A stretch of 64,000 nt of DNA from JALQUL01 sp964556425 (GCA_964556425.1 CAZKWC010000003.1:1-64000), one strand, 5' to 3'; counted from the first letter of the stretch, positions 18,705-28,300 are shown. Made by a program: numbers and translations. Notes: generated by a model from the letters alone, not told the origin.

Positions 18705-19298
18705 TTATAAACTGCCTTTTGTAGAAGGTATTTGATCTAATTGTCGAGAATCAAGCTCTACAGCAGCTCTTAATGCTCTAGCAAAAGCCTTAAAAACACT
18801 TTCAGCCTGATGATGTGCATTAGAACCTTTAAGGTTGTCGATATGCAAACTGACCAGCGCATGATTCACAAACCCTTGAAAAAACTCATGCGTGAGTTGT
18901 GTGTCAAATGCACCGATTTGACCCGATGTAAAGGGGACATCCATAATCAAACCAGGACGACCAGAAAAGTCAACTACGACTCTTGATAAAGCTTCGTCGA
19001 GTGGAACATACGCATGGCCAAAACGACGTAAACCTTTTTTGTCGCCTACCGCCTTTAACACTGCTTGTCCTAACGTAATGCCAACGTCTTCTACCGTGTG
19101 ATGACCATCAATGTGTAAGTCGCCTTTAGCCACAATGTCTAGGTCAATTAATCCATGACGGGCAATTTGATCTAACATGTGGTTAAAAAATCCAATACCC
19201 GTTTGAATATTGGCTTTTCCAGTACCGTCTAAATTAACGGTGACAGTAATTGCAGTTTCGTTGGTAATGCGTTCTACGCTTGCGATTCTTGAGTTCAT
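18705..19298 (-). CDS. hisB: Imidazoleglycerol-phosphate dehydratase
   Basis: Dehydrates imidazole glycerol phosphate. This is the monofunctional 197-residue enzyme without the phosphatase domain found in enteric bacteria. Manganese-binding histidine motifs are visible: FFNHMLDQIARHG, DGHHTVEDVG (about residue 65) and NAHHQAES near the C-terminus. The ATG at 19298 overlaps the hisC stop as ATGA and has AAAGG upstream. A longer in-frame start inside hisC (19367) is rejected because the extra residues are not family-like. Histidinol phosphatase must be encoded elsewhere. Confidence 0.96.
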   Translation of the reverse strand: MNSRIASVERITNETAITVTVNLDGTGKANIQTGIGFFNHMLDQIARHGLIDLDIVAKGDLHIDGHHTVEDVGITLGQAVLKAVGDKKGLRRFGHAYVPLDEALSRVVVDFSGRPGLIMDVPFTSGQIGAFDTQLTHEFFQGFVNHALVSLHIDNLKGSNAHHQAESVFKAFARALRAAVELDSRQLDQIPSTKGSL

Positions 19299-20386
19299 AA
19301 ACAGGCCTTTAAAGCTTTCATCATTTGTTGATTTTCTTGCGCTGTTCCTACAGTAATTCTGAGGCAATTATTGAGCGATGTATGCAAAGAGGAAACATTT
19401 TTAATGAGTACTCCCTTGTCCTTCATGCCTTGAAAAACCTCAGCTGCCAGCAATGGTGGTTTTAAGCGTAATAAAATCATATTAGCTTGACTAGGATAGA
19501 CCTTTAATTGATCAAGCGCTTCAAGTTGTGAGAGTAATAGGTCGCGCTCTTGGCAAATGAGTTGTGCTTGTTGTTGAAACTCTGCTTGATGCTCTAGGGC
19601 AAACAAAGCAGCCTCTGCATTGAGCACACTTATATTATAGGGCGGCCTAATTTTATTAATTTGATTCACAATGTGGCTGGGGCCAACTAAATAACCTAAC
19701 CGGACCCCGGCTAAGCCAAATTTGCTTAAGGTACGCAGTAACAACACATTTTGATAGTGTGTCATTTCTTGAATAAACGATTTACTCGCAAATGGCTGAT
19801 AGGCTTCATCAATCACCACTAAGCTTCCCACCATTTCACAAGCTTGTATGATGCTGTGCATGGCTTCATCAGACCATAAATTAGCAGTTGGGTTATTAGG
19901 ATAAGCCAAATAAACTAGTGCAGGTTGATGGGTATGAATAGCCTGCAGCATGGTATCGACATCTAATTCAAAATCAGCGTCTAATTCAATGCCAATAAAC
20001 TCAACACCTTGAATTTTGGCACTCATCTCATACATCACAAAACCTGGCAACGGCGCCATGATACTGGCTCCTGGCTGATCAATTGCGATTGCCAATAAAG
20101 AGATCAACTCATCAGAGCCATTCCCTAAAATAAGTGAATAGTTTTCCGGCAGATTGCAATAATGAGCCAAGGCATCTTGTAGATCATGAATTCGCTGCCC
20201 TGGGTAACGGTTGACCTCAATGGCGGCTAGGCGTTTGCCTAATTCGGCTTGCAAAGCCGCACTTAATGTATAAGGATTCTCCATGGCATCAAGCTTGACA
20301 TAACCCTTGCTATCTTGCACTACATAGGCATGCATAGCCATTATGTCTGACCTAATCACCGAGCGGGTAGTAGTTTTATTTTGCAT
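19295..20386 (-). CDS. hisC: Histidinol-phosphate aminotransferase
   Basis: PLP-dependent class I/II aminotransferase. Visible are the N-terminal LDAMENPY, YPNNPTANLW (about residue 160), VIDEAYQPF, and the Schiff-base Lys in TLSKFGLAGVRLGY (about 225). The 363-residue length is standard. The start at 20386 overlaps hisD by 11 bp and has GGAT upstream; an internal ATG at 20341 is an alternative. It overlaps hisB by 4 bp at its end, so hisD-C-B are tightly coupled. Confidence 0.96.
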   Translation of the reverse strand: MQNKTTTRSVIRSDIMAMHAYVVQDSKGYVKLDAMENPYTLSAALQAELGKRLAAIEVNRYPGQRIHDLQDALAHYCNLPENYSLILGNGSDELISLLAIAIDQPGASIMAPLPGFVMYEMSAKIQGVEFIGIELDADFELDVDTMLQAIHTHQPALVYLAYPNNPTANLWSDEAMHSIIQACEMVGSLVVIDEAYQPFASKSFIQEMTHYQNVLLLRTLSKFGLAGVRLGYLVGPSHIVNQINKIRPPYNISVLNAEAALFALEHQAEFQQQAQLICQERDLLLSQLEALDQLKVYPSQANMILLRLKPPLLAAEVFQGMKDKGVLIKNVSSLHTSLNNCLRITVGTAQENQQMMKALKACL

Positions 20387-21710
20387 TTTTATCCAATCGA
20401 TATTCTGCAGCTAAGGCGTGACCTTGTAATCCTTCTGCGTAAGCTAATTCGGCAGCAATTGGCCCTAAATTTTGTGCTCCCTGACGACTTACCTGAATAA
20501 GGCTAGAGCGCTTTTGAAAATCATACACGCCTAATGGTGAAGAAAATTTGGCAGTTGAACTAGTGGGCAATACATGATTAGGACCTGCACAATAATCGCC
20601 TAAGGACTCGCTGGTGTAAGCACCCATAAAAATTGCACCCGCCTCAGTTAATAAAGGCTCCCATAACTGGGGCTCGGTGCAACTAATTTCAAGATGCTCT
20701 GGCGCTATTCGATTGCTAATTGCACAGGCCTCTTGCATGGTTTTAGCAATAATAAACAAGCCCCTGTCGTTTAATGATTTAGCAATAATTTCTGCCCTCG
20801 GCATGGTGGGCAGCAACTCATCAATCGCAGTTTGCACTGCTTGAATATAAGATTCATTTGGGCTAATTAAAATACTTTGGGCTAATTCGTCGTGCTCGGC
20901 TTGGCTAAATAAATCCATAGCTACCCAGTGAGCTGGAGTACTGCCGTCTGCAATGACTAAAATTTCGCTAGGACCGGCAATCATATCAATGCCAACTTTA
21001 CCAAAAACACGTCGTTTTGCAGCCGCTACATACGCATTACCAGGTCCGGTAATTTTATTTACAGCGACAATACTTGTCGTACCATAAGCAAGAGCGGCTA
21101 CCGCTTGTGCCCCTCCAATAGTGAGCACTTTACTCACACCAGACAAATACGCAGCCGCTAAAACCAATGGGTTAAGAATCCCGTCTGGAGCGGGCACTAC
21201 CATTAGAATTTCTTTGACACCTGCCACATTTGCCGGAATCGCATTCATTAAAACGGAAGACGGGTAAGCCGCTTTTCCTCCGGGCACGTAAATACCTACT
21301 CGTTCAATGGGAGTGACTTTTTGGCCTAATAAATTACCATCCGCATCGGTGTAATGCCAGCTTTTTCCATTGGCATTTTTTTGTGCTTCATGAAACACTC
21401 TTACTCTTTGAGCGGCATTTTCTAAGGCATTACGCTGGGCTTGCGGTAAATCTAAAAAAGCTTGTTTAAGTTGTTCAGGAGCCAACACCAACTCATCCAT
21501 TGACTGCACATTTCGTCTATCAAAACGATTGGTATATTCAATTACAGCTGCATCACCTCTGGTTTTAACTTGATGAAGAATATCGGTCACTACTGTTTCA
21601 ATTTGATGATCGGTGTGATCAGCCCAGCTAAGACGTTGGTTTAACTGAGTTGAAAAATCAGCCTCATTACTGTTGAGTAGTAGCGGACGAGCTGTTAAAG
21701 TCATATTCAT
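20376..21710 (-). CDS. hisD: Histidinol dehydrogenase
   Basis: Zinc- and NAD-dependent enzyme catalysing the last two oxidations to histidine. Family blocks seen: GPGNAYVAAAKR (about residue 220), IDMIAGPSEILVIAD, the metal/catalytic region SQAEHDELAQS, and PNHVLPTS further on. Length is 444 residues. Two ATG codons lie at 21710 and 21704; neither has a strong Shine-Dalgarno. It is 23 bp downstream of hisG. Confidence 0.97.
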   Translation of the reverse strand: MNMTLTARPLLLNSNEADFSTQLNQRLSWADHTDHQIETVVTDILHQVKTRGDAAVIEYTNRFDRRNVQSMDELVLAPEQLKQAFLDLPQAQRNALENAAQRVRVFHEAQKNANGKSWHYTDADGNLLGQKVTPIERVGIYVPGGKAAYPSSVLMNAIPANVAGVKEILMVVPAPDGILNPLVLAAAYLSGVSKVLTIGGAQAVAALAYGTTSIVAVNKITGPGNAYVAAAKRRVFGKVGIDMIAGPSEILVIADGSTPAHWVAMDLFSQAEHDELAQSILISPNESYIQAVQTAIDELLPTMPRAEIIAKSLNDRGLFIIAKTMQEACAISNRIAPEHLEISCTEPQLWEPLLTEAGAIFMGAYTSESLGDYCAGPNHVLPTSSTAKFSSPLGVYDFQKRSSLIQVSRQGAQNLGPIAAELAYAEGLQGHALAAEYRLDKNAK

Positions 21711-21733
21711 ATCAAGTGGTAAAGGTTAAGAAA

Positions 21734-22393
21734 TTATGTTTGTGTATTAGAAGCAGATTGACTTACACTGGTATTAAAAGCATCAATTAAGGGTTGAATT
21801 TTTTCATGTTTTAACTTCATTGCAGCTCGATTAACAATTAACCTAGAGCTAATTTCCATAATCGGCTCTACTTCAATTAAATCATTGGCTTTTAAGGTAT
21901 TTCCAGTTGAAACCAAATCGACAATGGCATCGGCCAAACCAGTTAAAGGAGCCAACTCCATACTGCCGTACAATTTAATTAAATCAACATGCACGCCTTT
22001 TTTGGCAAAAAACTCACGAGCAATATCGACGTATTTGGTTGCAACCCTTAAGCGTGAACCTTTTTTCACTGCTTGCGCATAATCAAAGTCTTTACGCACC
22101 GCCACACTAATTCGGCATTTGGCAATGCCCAAGTCTAATGGTTGATAAAAGCCGCTTCCACCATATTCAAGTAAGACATCTTTACCTGTAATGCCAAGGT
22201 CCGCACCACCGTATTCCACATAGGTTGGAACATCTGTAGCTCGCACTAATACCACTCTTAAATCGGGGCGACTAGTGGCTAAAATCAATTTTCTTGATGT
22301 TTGTGGATCATCTAACATTTCTACACCTGCACTTGCGAGCAAGGGCAATGTGTCATCAAAAATTCTGCCTTTAGACAATGCTAAGGTAATCAT
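21734..22393 (-). CDS. hisG: ATP phosphoribosyltransferase, short form
   Basis: First enzyme of histidine synthesis: ATP plus PRPP to phosphoribosyl-ATP. ITLALSKGRIFDD opens the protein, YGGADLGITGKDVL follows, and the PRPP loop is in DAIVDLVSTGNTLKAND. At 219 residues it is the short form, which lacks the C-terminal regulatory domain and needs HisZ as partner. No hisZ is in the window. The ATG at 22393 is preceded by AAAGAGA; an upstream in-frame start (22438) adds a non-conserved stretch. It follows the eptA-like gene rather than murA directly. Confidence 0.96.
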   Translation of the reverse strand: MITLALSKGRIFDDTLPLLASAGVEMLDDPQTSRKLILATSRPDLRVVLVRATDVPTYVEYGGADLGITGKDVLLEYGGSGFYQPLDLGIAKCRISVAVRKDFDYAQAVKKGSRLRVATKYVDIAREFFAKKGVHVDLIKLYGSMELAPLTGLADAIVDLVSTGNTLKANDLIEVEPIMEISSRLIVNRAAMKLKHEKIQPLIDAFNTSVSQSASNTQT

Positions 22394-22465
22394 AGTTTTC
22401 TCTTTATTTAAATTAGGATTTTTTAATTGCCAAATCAAGTACGAATCATTTACAAAATGAATTGT

Positions 22466-24175
22466 TTAATGGCATAAGTTTCTGGCGGAATTAATTCCAC
22501 CATTATTAGATTGAATATTGAGACAACCTAAAATGGAATCAAACAACTGCTCATGCGAAGCGGTTTGATGCGATTTACTTTTTAACCGTGCAAACAGCTT
22601 TTCGTGGCTTGGTTCACTTAAAAAGCCAGGTGAAGCCCAGACCATTAACGGAATACTCGTTTGTTCAGGCGGAGCTAATGGTTTGGGCGTAGCATGAAAA
22701 TGATTATTTTCTTCAATCGATTCGCCATGGTCAGGAACATAAATAACCAAGGCTTTTTTATCTTTTACTGTGTTGTACACCTGATTTAAAAAATAATCTA
22801 AATACAGGATGCTGTTGTCGTAGGAATTAATCATTTCTTGTTTACTACACCCACTATCAAGACCTTGGCATTCGGGTTGATAGCGTGCAAATGACCGTGG
22901 GTAACGACTGGTATATAAATAATGTGATCCCTTGGTATGCAAAATAACCAAGTGCTTACCTTTTGCATGTTTGTTTACCGAGTCTTTTAATTCTGGAATT
23001 AACATTTCATCATATTGTGCTTTACCAATATTATGCGATTGAGCAGCAATAATTTCTCGAATTTTATAAAAATCGGCATTCACAGAGTTGTAAAACCAAA
23101 CCTCTGATTGCATGGCAAATAAATCAATCGTAAAACCTAAACTTTTTAATACAGAAAATACAGCTTGCTCTGAAATAATAGGCGCTTGCATGCCTTTTTC
23201 TGACACCGCCTCTGGCCTCACAAACATACACTGCAAAGACAATTTGGTAGAAGTATTACAAGATTGAGCTTTAAAAGCGACTAAGTTTTTTTGTTGATTT
23301 AATAAATCATTATTAGGCCGGTTATAACCCAACAAGCTAAAATTCATGGAACGTGCTGACTCTCCAATCACAAGCACCACATGCACATCGTCTAACGTTT
23401 GAGGGGCGATATATTCAAAGCTATTCACCGGATTTTTTAACTGTCGATTGCTTATTGCACCTTGCACAGAGTTAGAAGCGGACATAGCTAAACCTGCCAC
23501 CCAATTACTAGGCAAATACAAATGAGCAGCCAAAGTGGCAGGACTAATTACCACCGCTTGATCTTGGCGTTTTTGTGGCACTACTTGATTAATTGAATAA
23601 TAAGCAATAGTAAATAAAACAGCAGCCAAACTAAAAGTTAGAAGCGATTGAAGCCTTAAACGAAACCAATGAGAAAAATCAAAGCTAGCTGACTTTTTAG
23701 ATTTTTGCCAGCTATGAATAGATAAACAAAAACCAGCCCAAATCATTGGCAAAATAGCCAAAATAAACAGATAAACGATAAACCACAAACCCACTGACTC
23801 TTTGGATAAATCCACATCGGTAGTTAACACAGCTTGCACCACACCATAACCAATCACTACATTAAAAAAAGTCATGTAGTAACTAGCTGCTACAGATAAC
23901 AAAACAATTACTACTAAAAGTAATTTAAAAGCATGTCGTCCTAAGCAACTAAAAGCGCTTAATAATAAAACTGTTAAAGCATAACAAAGCAATACTTCTG
24001 TGCCTAAAACAAGTATTGCATTGGTCCAACTAGTTGTTGCTTCAAGAGTAATGATTCGACGTACAAACACCACCGCATTTAATACAACTGCGATATAAAA
24101 TGCACTAAGCAACACCAATGCGCGCTCAGATAGAGTTAAACGCAAGCTGTTACTAAAAGTGATAAAAAAATTCAT
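22466..24175 (-). CDS. Phosphoethanolamine transferase, EptA/MCR-like family
   Basis: Inner-membrane enzyme with about five N-terminal TM helices (residues ~15-220) and a periplasmic alkaline-phosphatase-fold domain. Sulfatase-family metal sites are visible: VLVIGESARSMNFSLLGYNR (Glu of GES), the nucleophile Thr in the SCNTSTKLSLQCMF segment, LHTKGSHYLY, and YVPDHGESIEENNHFHATP. The family moves phosphoethanolamine from phosphatidylethanolamine to lipid A or other glycans and can lower polymyxin sensitivity. Substitutions such as GESARS for GETAR and SCNTST for SCGT suggest a divergent branch, so the acceptor may not be lipid A. It sits between murA and hisG, which usually adjoin in Burkholderiales. 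Confidence 0.85.
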   Translation of the reverse strand: MNFFITFSNSLRLTLSERALVLLSAFYIAVVLNAVVFVRRIITLEATTSWTNAILVLGTEVLLCYALTVLLLSAFSCLGRHAFKLLLVVIVLLSVAASYYMTFFNVVIGYGVVQAVLTTDVDLSKESVGLWFIVYLFILAILPMIWAGFCLSIHSWQKSKKSASFDFSHWFRLRLQSLLTFSLAAVLFTIAYYSINQVVPQKRQDQAVVISPATLAAHLYLPSNWVAGLAMSASNSVQGAISNRQLKNPVNSFEYIAPQTLDDVHVVLVIGESARSMNFSLLGYNRPNNDLLNQQKNLVAFKAQSCNTSTKLSLQCMFVRPEAVSEKGMQAPIISEQAVFSVLKSLGFTIDLFAMQSEVWFYNSVNADFYKIREIIAAQSHNIGKAQYDEMLIPELKDSVNKHAKGKHLVILHTKGSHYLYTSRYPRSFARYQPECQGLDSGCSKQEMINSYDNSILYLDYFLNQVYNTVKDKKALVIYVPDHGESIEENNHFHATPKPLAPPEQTSIPLMVWASPGFLSEPSHEKLFARLKSKSHQTASHEQLFDSILGCLNIQSNNGGINSARNLCH

Positions 24176-24251
24176 ATTTATTAATGAAGGACTGACAAAC
24201 CTATCAGTTAAAAAGTGATCATGCGCTCAATATTAACGCATGACACTTTAA

Positions 24252-25514
24252 TTAACTCATTCGTTGAATATCAGCACCTAATAACTGAAGTTTAATTTCC
24301 ATCTGATCATAACCACGATCAAGATGATAAATACGATCAACTATAGTTTCACCCTCGGCCACTAAACCTGCAATCACCAAACTAGCAGACGCTCGTAAGT
24401 CGGTTGCCATAACGGTAGCACCAGAGAGTTTTGTCACTCCTTCCACCATAGCTACTTTGCCATCAATTTGAATGTTGGCACCTAAACGCACCAACTCATT
24501 GACATGCATATATCGGTTTTCAAAAATAGTTTCCGTAATTTTTACGGTACCTTCAGAAACCGCATTTAAAGCCATGAACTGAGCTTGCATATCAGTTGGG
24601 AAACCTGGATATTCTGTGGTTCTAAAACCTTGTGCTTTTAAACGCTTATCAACTTCAATGGTAATACCATCAGGACTAGATTGTATAGAAGCACCTGCCT
24701 CTATTAATTTGTCAATCACGGCATCAAGATGGTCGGCCCTCGCATGTTTTAAAAATACCTTGCCTTGTGCCGCACCTACTGCGCATAAAAAAGTACCTGC
24801 TTCAATTCGATCAGCGACTACTTGATGCTGAGCAGTGTGCAGTGCCTCTACACCTTGAATATGAATTTTACTAGTGCCATGACCTTGGATTTGTGCTCCC
24901 ATTTTAATGAGCATTTCTGCCAAATCCACAATTTCTGGCTCTTGTGCAGCATTTTCTAAAATAGTCTCACCTTCGGCTAAACAAGCTGCCATCATGAAAT
25001 TTTCAGTTCCAGTTACCGTCACCATATCGGTGGTAATTCTGGCACCCTTTAAACGAGTTAAGCCAGGTGCTAAACGAGCCACCATATAACCATGCTCTAC
25101 ATCGATAATGGCCCCCATCGCCTGCAAACCTTTGATGTGTTGATCAACAGGTCTAGAACCAATAGCGCAACCACCTGGCAAGGAAACATGTGCATGACCA
25201 AAACGTGCCAATAAAGGACCTAAGGCCAAGACGGCTGCACGCATGGTTTTCACTAACTCGTATGGTGCTTCTGGTTTAGTTAATGTAGAGGCATCAATTA
25301 ACACTGCATTTTCTTGTCGCTCAATTTTAGCGCCCATGTTGGCAATCAGTTTAAACATGGTGTTGACATCATCAAGATGTGGCACGTTATCCAATCTAAT
25401 TGGAGAGGCGGTTAACAGGGCAGCACACAGCTCGGGTAAGGCAGCATTTTTAGCACCGGAGATGGTCACTTCGCCATGCAAAGAATGGCCGCCTTGAATT
25501 TTTAATTTATCCAT
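24252..25514 (-). CDS. murA: UDP-N-acetylglucosamine 1-carboxyvinyltransferase
   Basis: First committed step of peptidoglycan synthesis: transfers enolpyruvate from PEP to UDP-GlcNAc. The N-terminus has the conserved Lys-Asn of SGAKNAALPEL. The fosfomycin-target Cys is in PGGCAIGSRPVD (about residue 117), and Asp/Glu blocks follow in GFPTDMQAQFMAL. The presence of Cys rather than Asp predicts a fosfomycin-sensitive enzyme. At 420 residues it is full length. It is preceded by bolA (97-bp gap). Confidence 0.97.
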   Translation of the reverse strand: MDKLKIQGGHSLHGEVTISGAKNAALPELCAALLTASPIRLDNVPHLDDVNTMFKLIANMGAKIERQENAVLIDASTLTKPEAPYELVKTMRAAVLALGPLLARFGHAHVSLPGGCAIGSRPVDQHIKGLQAMGAIIDVEHGYMVARLAPGLTRLKGARITTDMVTVTGTENFMMAACLAEGETILENAAQEPEIVDLAEMLIKMGAQIQGHGTSKIHIQGVEALHTAQHQVVADRIEAGTFLCAVGAAQGKVFLKHARADHLDAVIDKLIEAGASIQSSPDGITIEVDKRLKAQGFRTTEYPGFPTDMQAQFMALNAVSEGTVKITETIFENRYMHVNELVRLGANIQIDGKVAMVEGVTKLSGATVMATDLRASASLVIAGLVAEGETIVDRIYHLDRGYDQMEIKLQLLGADIQRMS

Positions 25515-25611
25515 GATTGAGCTTGTTGAATGATTGATGGAAATACAAAATAACTTGAGAAAATGTACAAAATGCTTGAGCGATGATAAAAAATCAAGTG
25601 CACCTGATTAT

Positions 25612-25860
25612 TTAGCTTTCAGACTGTACTTTAGCCCATTCGGCTGGGGTATAGGTTTTCATTGATAAAGCATGAACCTCGTCGGTATGCATTTTAGAAC
25701 CCAAAGTAGCATAAACTGCTTGATGCCTACGGATTTTTGACAAACCCTCGAAAGAAGCGCTTACCACCACTGCGTACCAATGGCGACCATCACCTTCTAG
25801 GGTTAAAAATTCACATGCCAAACCATTGGCAATCATTTGTTTAATTTGCTCTGCCGTCAT
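25612..25860 (-). CDS. ibaG: BolA/IbaG family protein
   Basis: Small 82-residue BolA-fold protein with the pattern GDGRHWYAVVVS, FEGLSKIRRHQAVYATLG and HALSMKTYTP. BolA-like proteins partner monothiol glutaredoxins and handle iron-sulfur clusters. The IbaG/YrbA branch is classically encoded beside mla genes and murA, as here. It starts 3 bp after the ABC permease stop, so it is likely cotranscribed with the exporter genes. Confidence 0.9.
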   Translation of the reverse strand: MTAEQIKQMIANGLACEFLTLEGDGRHWYAVVVSASFEGLSKIRRHQAVYATLGSKMHTDEVHALSMKTYTPAEWAKVQSES

Positions 25861-25863
25861 GGC

Positions 25864-26622
25864 TTAACCTCTTATTTTGTATCCAATGCGCAATAAATGA
25901 ATGGCTAAAGCGCTTACCAATAAAAATGCTGTTAACACAACTGAAAAACTCAACCATACCGAGTTATCACTATGGCCAATAAAGCCAAATCTAAAACCAT
26001 CAATCATGTAGAAGAATGGATTGAAGTGGCTGACTTTTTGCCAAAAAGGAGGCAATGAATTTACAGAGTAAAAAACTCCACTCAAGAAAGTCATTGGCAT
26101 AATAATAAAACTTTGAAACGCTGCCATTTGGTCAAATTTATCGGCCCATAAACCAGCTAACAAACCCAAACAACCTAAGATGCCAGCGCCTAAAACTGCA
26201 AACACCATAATCCAGAGGGGGTGGGCAAAGTGAAAACCGCCGAACCAGGCTGTACACACATAGACCCCTAATCCAACCGCTAAGCCTCTTAAGACCGAGG
26301 AACCTAAATAAGCAAAATACCAACTCCAATGGCTTAGTGGTGTTAATAATAAAAACACCAAATTACCCATGATTTTACTTTGAACCAAGGACGATGAACT
26401 ATTGGCAAAAGCATTTTGCAAAATACTCATCATGACCAAACCAGGAATTAAAAAAGCGGTATAACTAATGGTGTCATAAACTTTGACATGTTGGTCTAGT
26501 ACGTGACCAAAAATAAGCATGTATAAAACAGAGGTAAGCACAGGTGCTGCCACGGTTTGAAAACTTACCTTCCAAAAACGCAAAACCTCTTTATAAAATA
26601 AAGTACTCCAACCGCTCATCAT
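25864..26622 (-). CDS. ABC-2 type transporter permease (YadH-like)
   Basis: 252-residue integral membrane protein with six predicted TM helices and an ABC-2 permease pattern (NPFFYMIDGFRFGFIG near the C-terminus). It pairs with the ATPase encoded just upstream; the ATG overlaps its TGA stop. Homologous YadGH-type pairs are conserved next to mla genes in Betaproteobacteria, but their substrate is unknown. Confidence 0.9.
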   Translation of the reverse strand: MMSGWSTLFYKEVLRFWKVSFQTVAAPVLTSVLYMLIFGHVLDQHVKVYDTISYTAFLIPGLVMMSILQNAFANSSSSLVQSKIMGNLVFLLLTPLSHWSWYFAYLGSSVLRGLAVGLGVYVCTAWFGGFHFAHPLWIMVFAVLGAGILGCLGLLAGLWADKFDQMAAFQSFIIMPMTFLSGVFYSVNSLPPFWQKVSHFNPFFYMIDGFRFGFIGHSDNSVWLSFSVVLTAFLLVSALAIHLLRIGYKIRG

Positions 26623-27539
26623 TTTGCATCCTTTGAAGACATTAAATCGAGGAAAACATCTTCTAAATCGGCTTTTCGAATTTCAACCTCTTGGGCATTT
26701 AAACCGGCCAATCGGACTTGAGCCAAAATAGCCTCTACATCTGTAGCCGTGGAAGCAGGTATTTGCACCATACGGCCTGTGACGCGCGCTTTTTGAGCTA
26801 ACTCAAGAGGTAGTTCAGCATCTAATTTAAAACACAACATATTACCGGAGGCATTTTTTAAGAGTGCCGAGGTCGAATCAAGGGCAATCACTTTACCAGC
26901 CTTTAACATCGCAATACGATTGCATAAAGCCTCTGCTTCTTCAAGGTAATGGGTAGTCAATAAAACGGTATGACCTTGTTTATTCAATTTGGCAATAAAA
27001 TGCCACAAGGTTTGACGTAGCTCTACGTCAACTCCAGCAGTGGGCTCATCTAACACAATAACCGGTGGTTTGTGTACCAAGGCTTGAGCTACCAACACTC
27101 TGCGCTTCATACCACCAGATAATTGGCGCATATTAGCATTGGCTTTATCTGATAGGCCTAAGCTTTCCAATAACTCTTCAATCCAAGGTAGATTGTTTTT
27201 TAAACCAAAATAGCCCGATTGAATTTTAAGAGTTTCAATCACAGAGAAAAATGGATCGAACACTAATTCTTGAGGAACAATACCTAAAGAGCGTCGAGTG
27301 TCGCGGTAGTCTTGCACTACATCTTTACCCAAAACCTGTATAGAGCCACTCGATGGCTTGGTGAGGCCTGCCAACATATTGATAAGCGTGGTTTTACCGG
27401 CACCGTTAGGGCCTAATAAACCAAAGAACTCACCTTGCTGAATTTTAAAATCAACATTCTGCACCGCATGTACAGTGTTGCCGGATGCCTTTTTGGACAA
27501 AAAGGACTTTGAGACGGTGTTAAATTGAATCGCAGACAT
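26619..27539 (-). CDS. ABC transporter ATP-binding protein (YadG-like)
   Basis: 306-residue ABC ATPase. Walker A GPNGAGKTT near residue 45, signature LSGGMKRR near 142, Walker B VIVLDEPTAGVD near 165, and the switch His in LLTTHYLEEAEAL. A C-terminal domain of about 90 residues follows. It belongs to the ABC-2 exporter class and is coupled by a 4-bp stop/start overlap to its permease. Function beyond ATP-driven export is not readable. Confidence 0.92.
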   Translation of the reverse strand: MSAIQFNTVSKSFLSKKASGNTVHAVQNVDFKIQQGEFFGLLGPNGAGKTTLINMLAGLTKPSSGSIQVLGKDVVQDYRDTRRSLGIVPQELVFDPFFSVIETLKIQSGYFGLKNNLPWIEELLESLGLSDKANANMRQLSGGMKRRVLVAQALVHKPPVIVLDEPTAGVDVELRQTLWHFIAKLNKQGHTVLLTTHYLEEAEALCNRIAMLKAGKVIALDSTSALLKNASGNMLCFKLDAELPLELAQKARVTGRMVQIPASTATDVEAILAQVRLAGLNAQEVEIRKADLEDVFLDLMSSKDAK

Positions 27540-27621
27540 ATTGCCTTGATTCTAAGACATACACCGCCTTTAAATGAAATAAACAGTAAAAAGCCTTGGC
27601 TAAAAGCGCTTATTTTTGAAC

Positions 27622-27915
27622 TTACTGTCCTAGATTAACATCATTTGAAGCTAAACCTAACATTTTGCTCACGCCATAAAGAGTAGCCAATTCAAGCAGT
27701 CTAGGTTGCACATGAAGCAGGACCAATTTTTTTCCTGCAGCAGCTGCTTTTCTACGTAACTCAACCAATACGGCTAAAGCAGCAGAATCAAACTGTGTAA
27801 GAGCTTGACCATCAATTAAAAACTCGGCTGTGTTGGTTTGAGCTAATGCTAAAGCACCCTGATCCATACAAACCAATGCATTCTCTCTTGTGAGGCGACC
27901 AGGTAATGCAAACAT
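27622..27915 (-). CDS. mlaB: MlaB-like STAS-domain protein
   Basis: 97-residue STAS domain: DGQALTQFDSAALAVLVEL carries the Asp-Ser-Ala signature and VSKML lies near the end. MlaB binds and regulates the MlaF ATPase of the inner-membrane MlaFEDB complex that moves phospholipids between membranes. It follows mlaC by 13 bp, completing the local mla operon on the downstream side. Confidence 0.88.
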   Translation of the reverse strand: MFALPGRLTRENALVCMDQGALALAQTNTAEFLIDGQALTQFDSAALAVLVELRRKAAAAGKKLVLLHVQPRLLELATLYGVSKMLGLASNDVNLGQ

Positions 27916-27928
27916 GATGTGATGCTCC

Positions 27929-28300
27929 TTATTTTTTTGCGGCTGCAGCTTTGGCGTTACGATCTTTTAAAGATGATATTAAACCATCAATTCCCTTGGA
28001 ATTAATTTCTTGCGCAAATTGATTACGGTAAGTTTCCATCATCCAAATACCATTGACGTTAAAGTTGTAAATTTTCCAACCTAAGCCAGTACCAGGTGTT
28101 TTCTCTAAGCGATATTCTAATGGGATAGGATCACCACGGCCACGTACTTCTGTTTTAACCACAATTTCTTGGTCTTCTGCAGACATACGAACGGGTTTAA
28201 TGGCTATGGTTTGATCACTTACCTGTGACAAAGCGCCCGCATAAATTCGAATCAAGAGTGTTTTAAACTCATTTTGCAATTGAGTTTGTTGCTCTGGGGT
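27929..28300 (-). CDS. mlaC: MlaC periplasmic phospholipid carrier, 3' part only
   Basis: The last 123 codons plus stop of an MlaC/Tgt2-family periplasmic shuttle, which ferries phospholipids between the MlaA complex at the outer membrane and MlaFEDB at the inner membrane. Visible are the helix FKTLLIRIYAGALSQ, VKTEVRGRGDPIPLEYRL and the GWKIYNFNVNGIWMMETYRN block typical of the C-terminal half. MlaC is normally near 200 residues, so the signal peptide and roughly the first 70-80 residues are lost in the adjacent gap. Partial because of assembly, not mutation. Confidence 0.9.
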   Translation of the reverse strand, partial: TPEQQTQLQNEFKTLLIRIYAGALSQVSDQTIAIKPVRMSAEDQEIVVKTEVRGRGDPIPLEYRLEKTPGTGLGWKIYNFNVNGIWMMETYRNQFAQEINSKGIDGLISSLKDRNAKAAAAKK

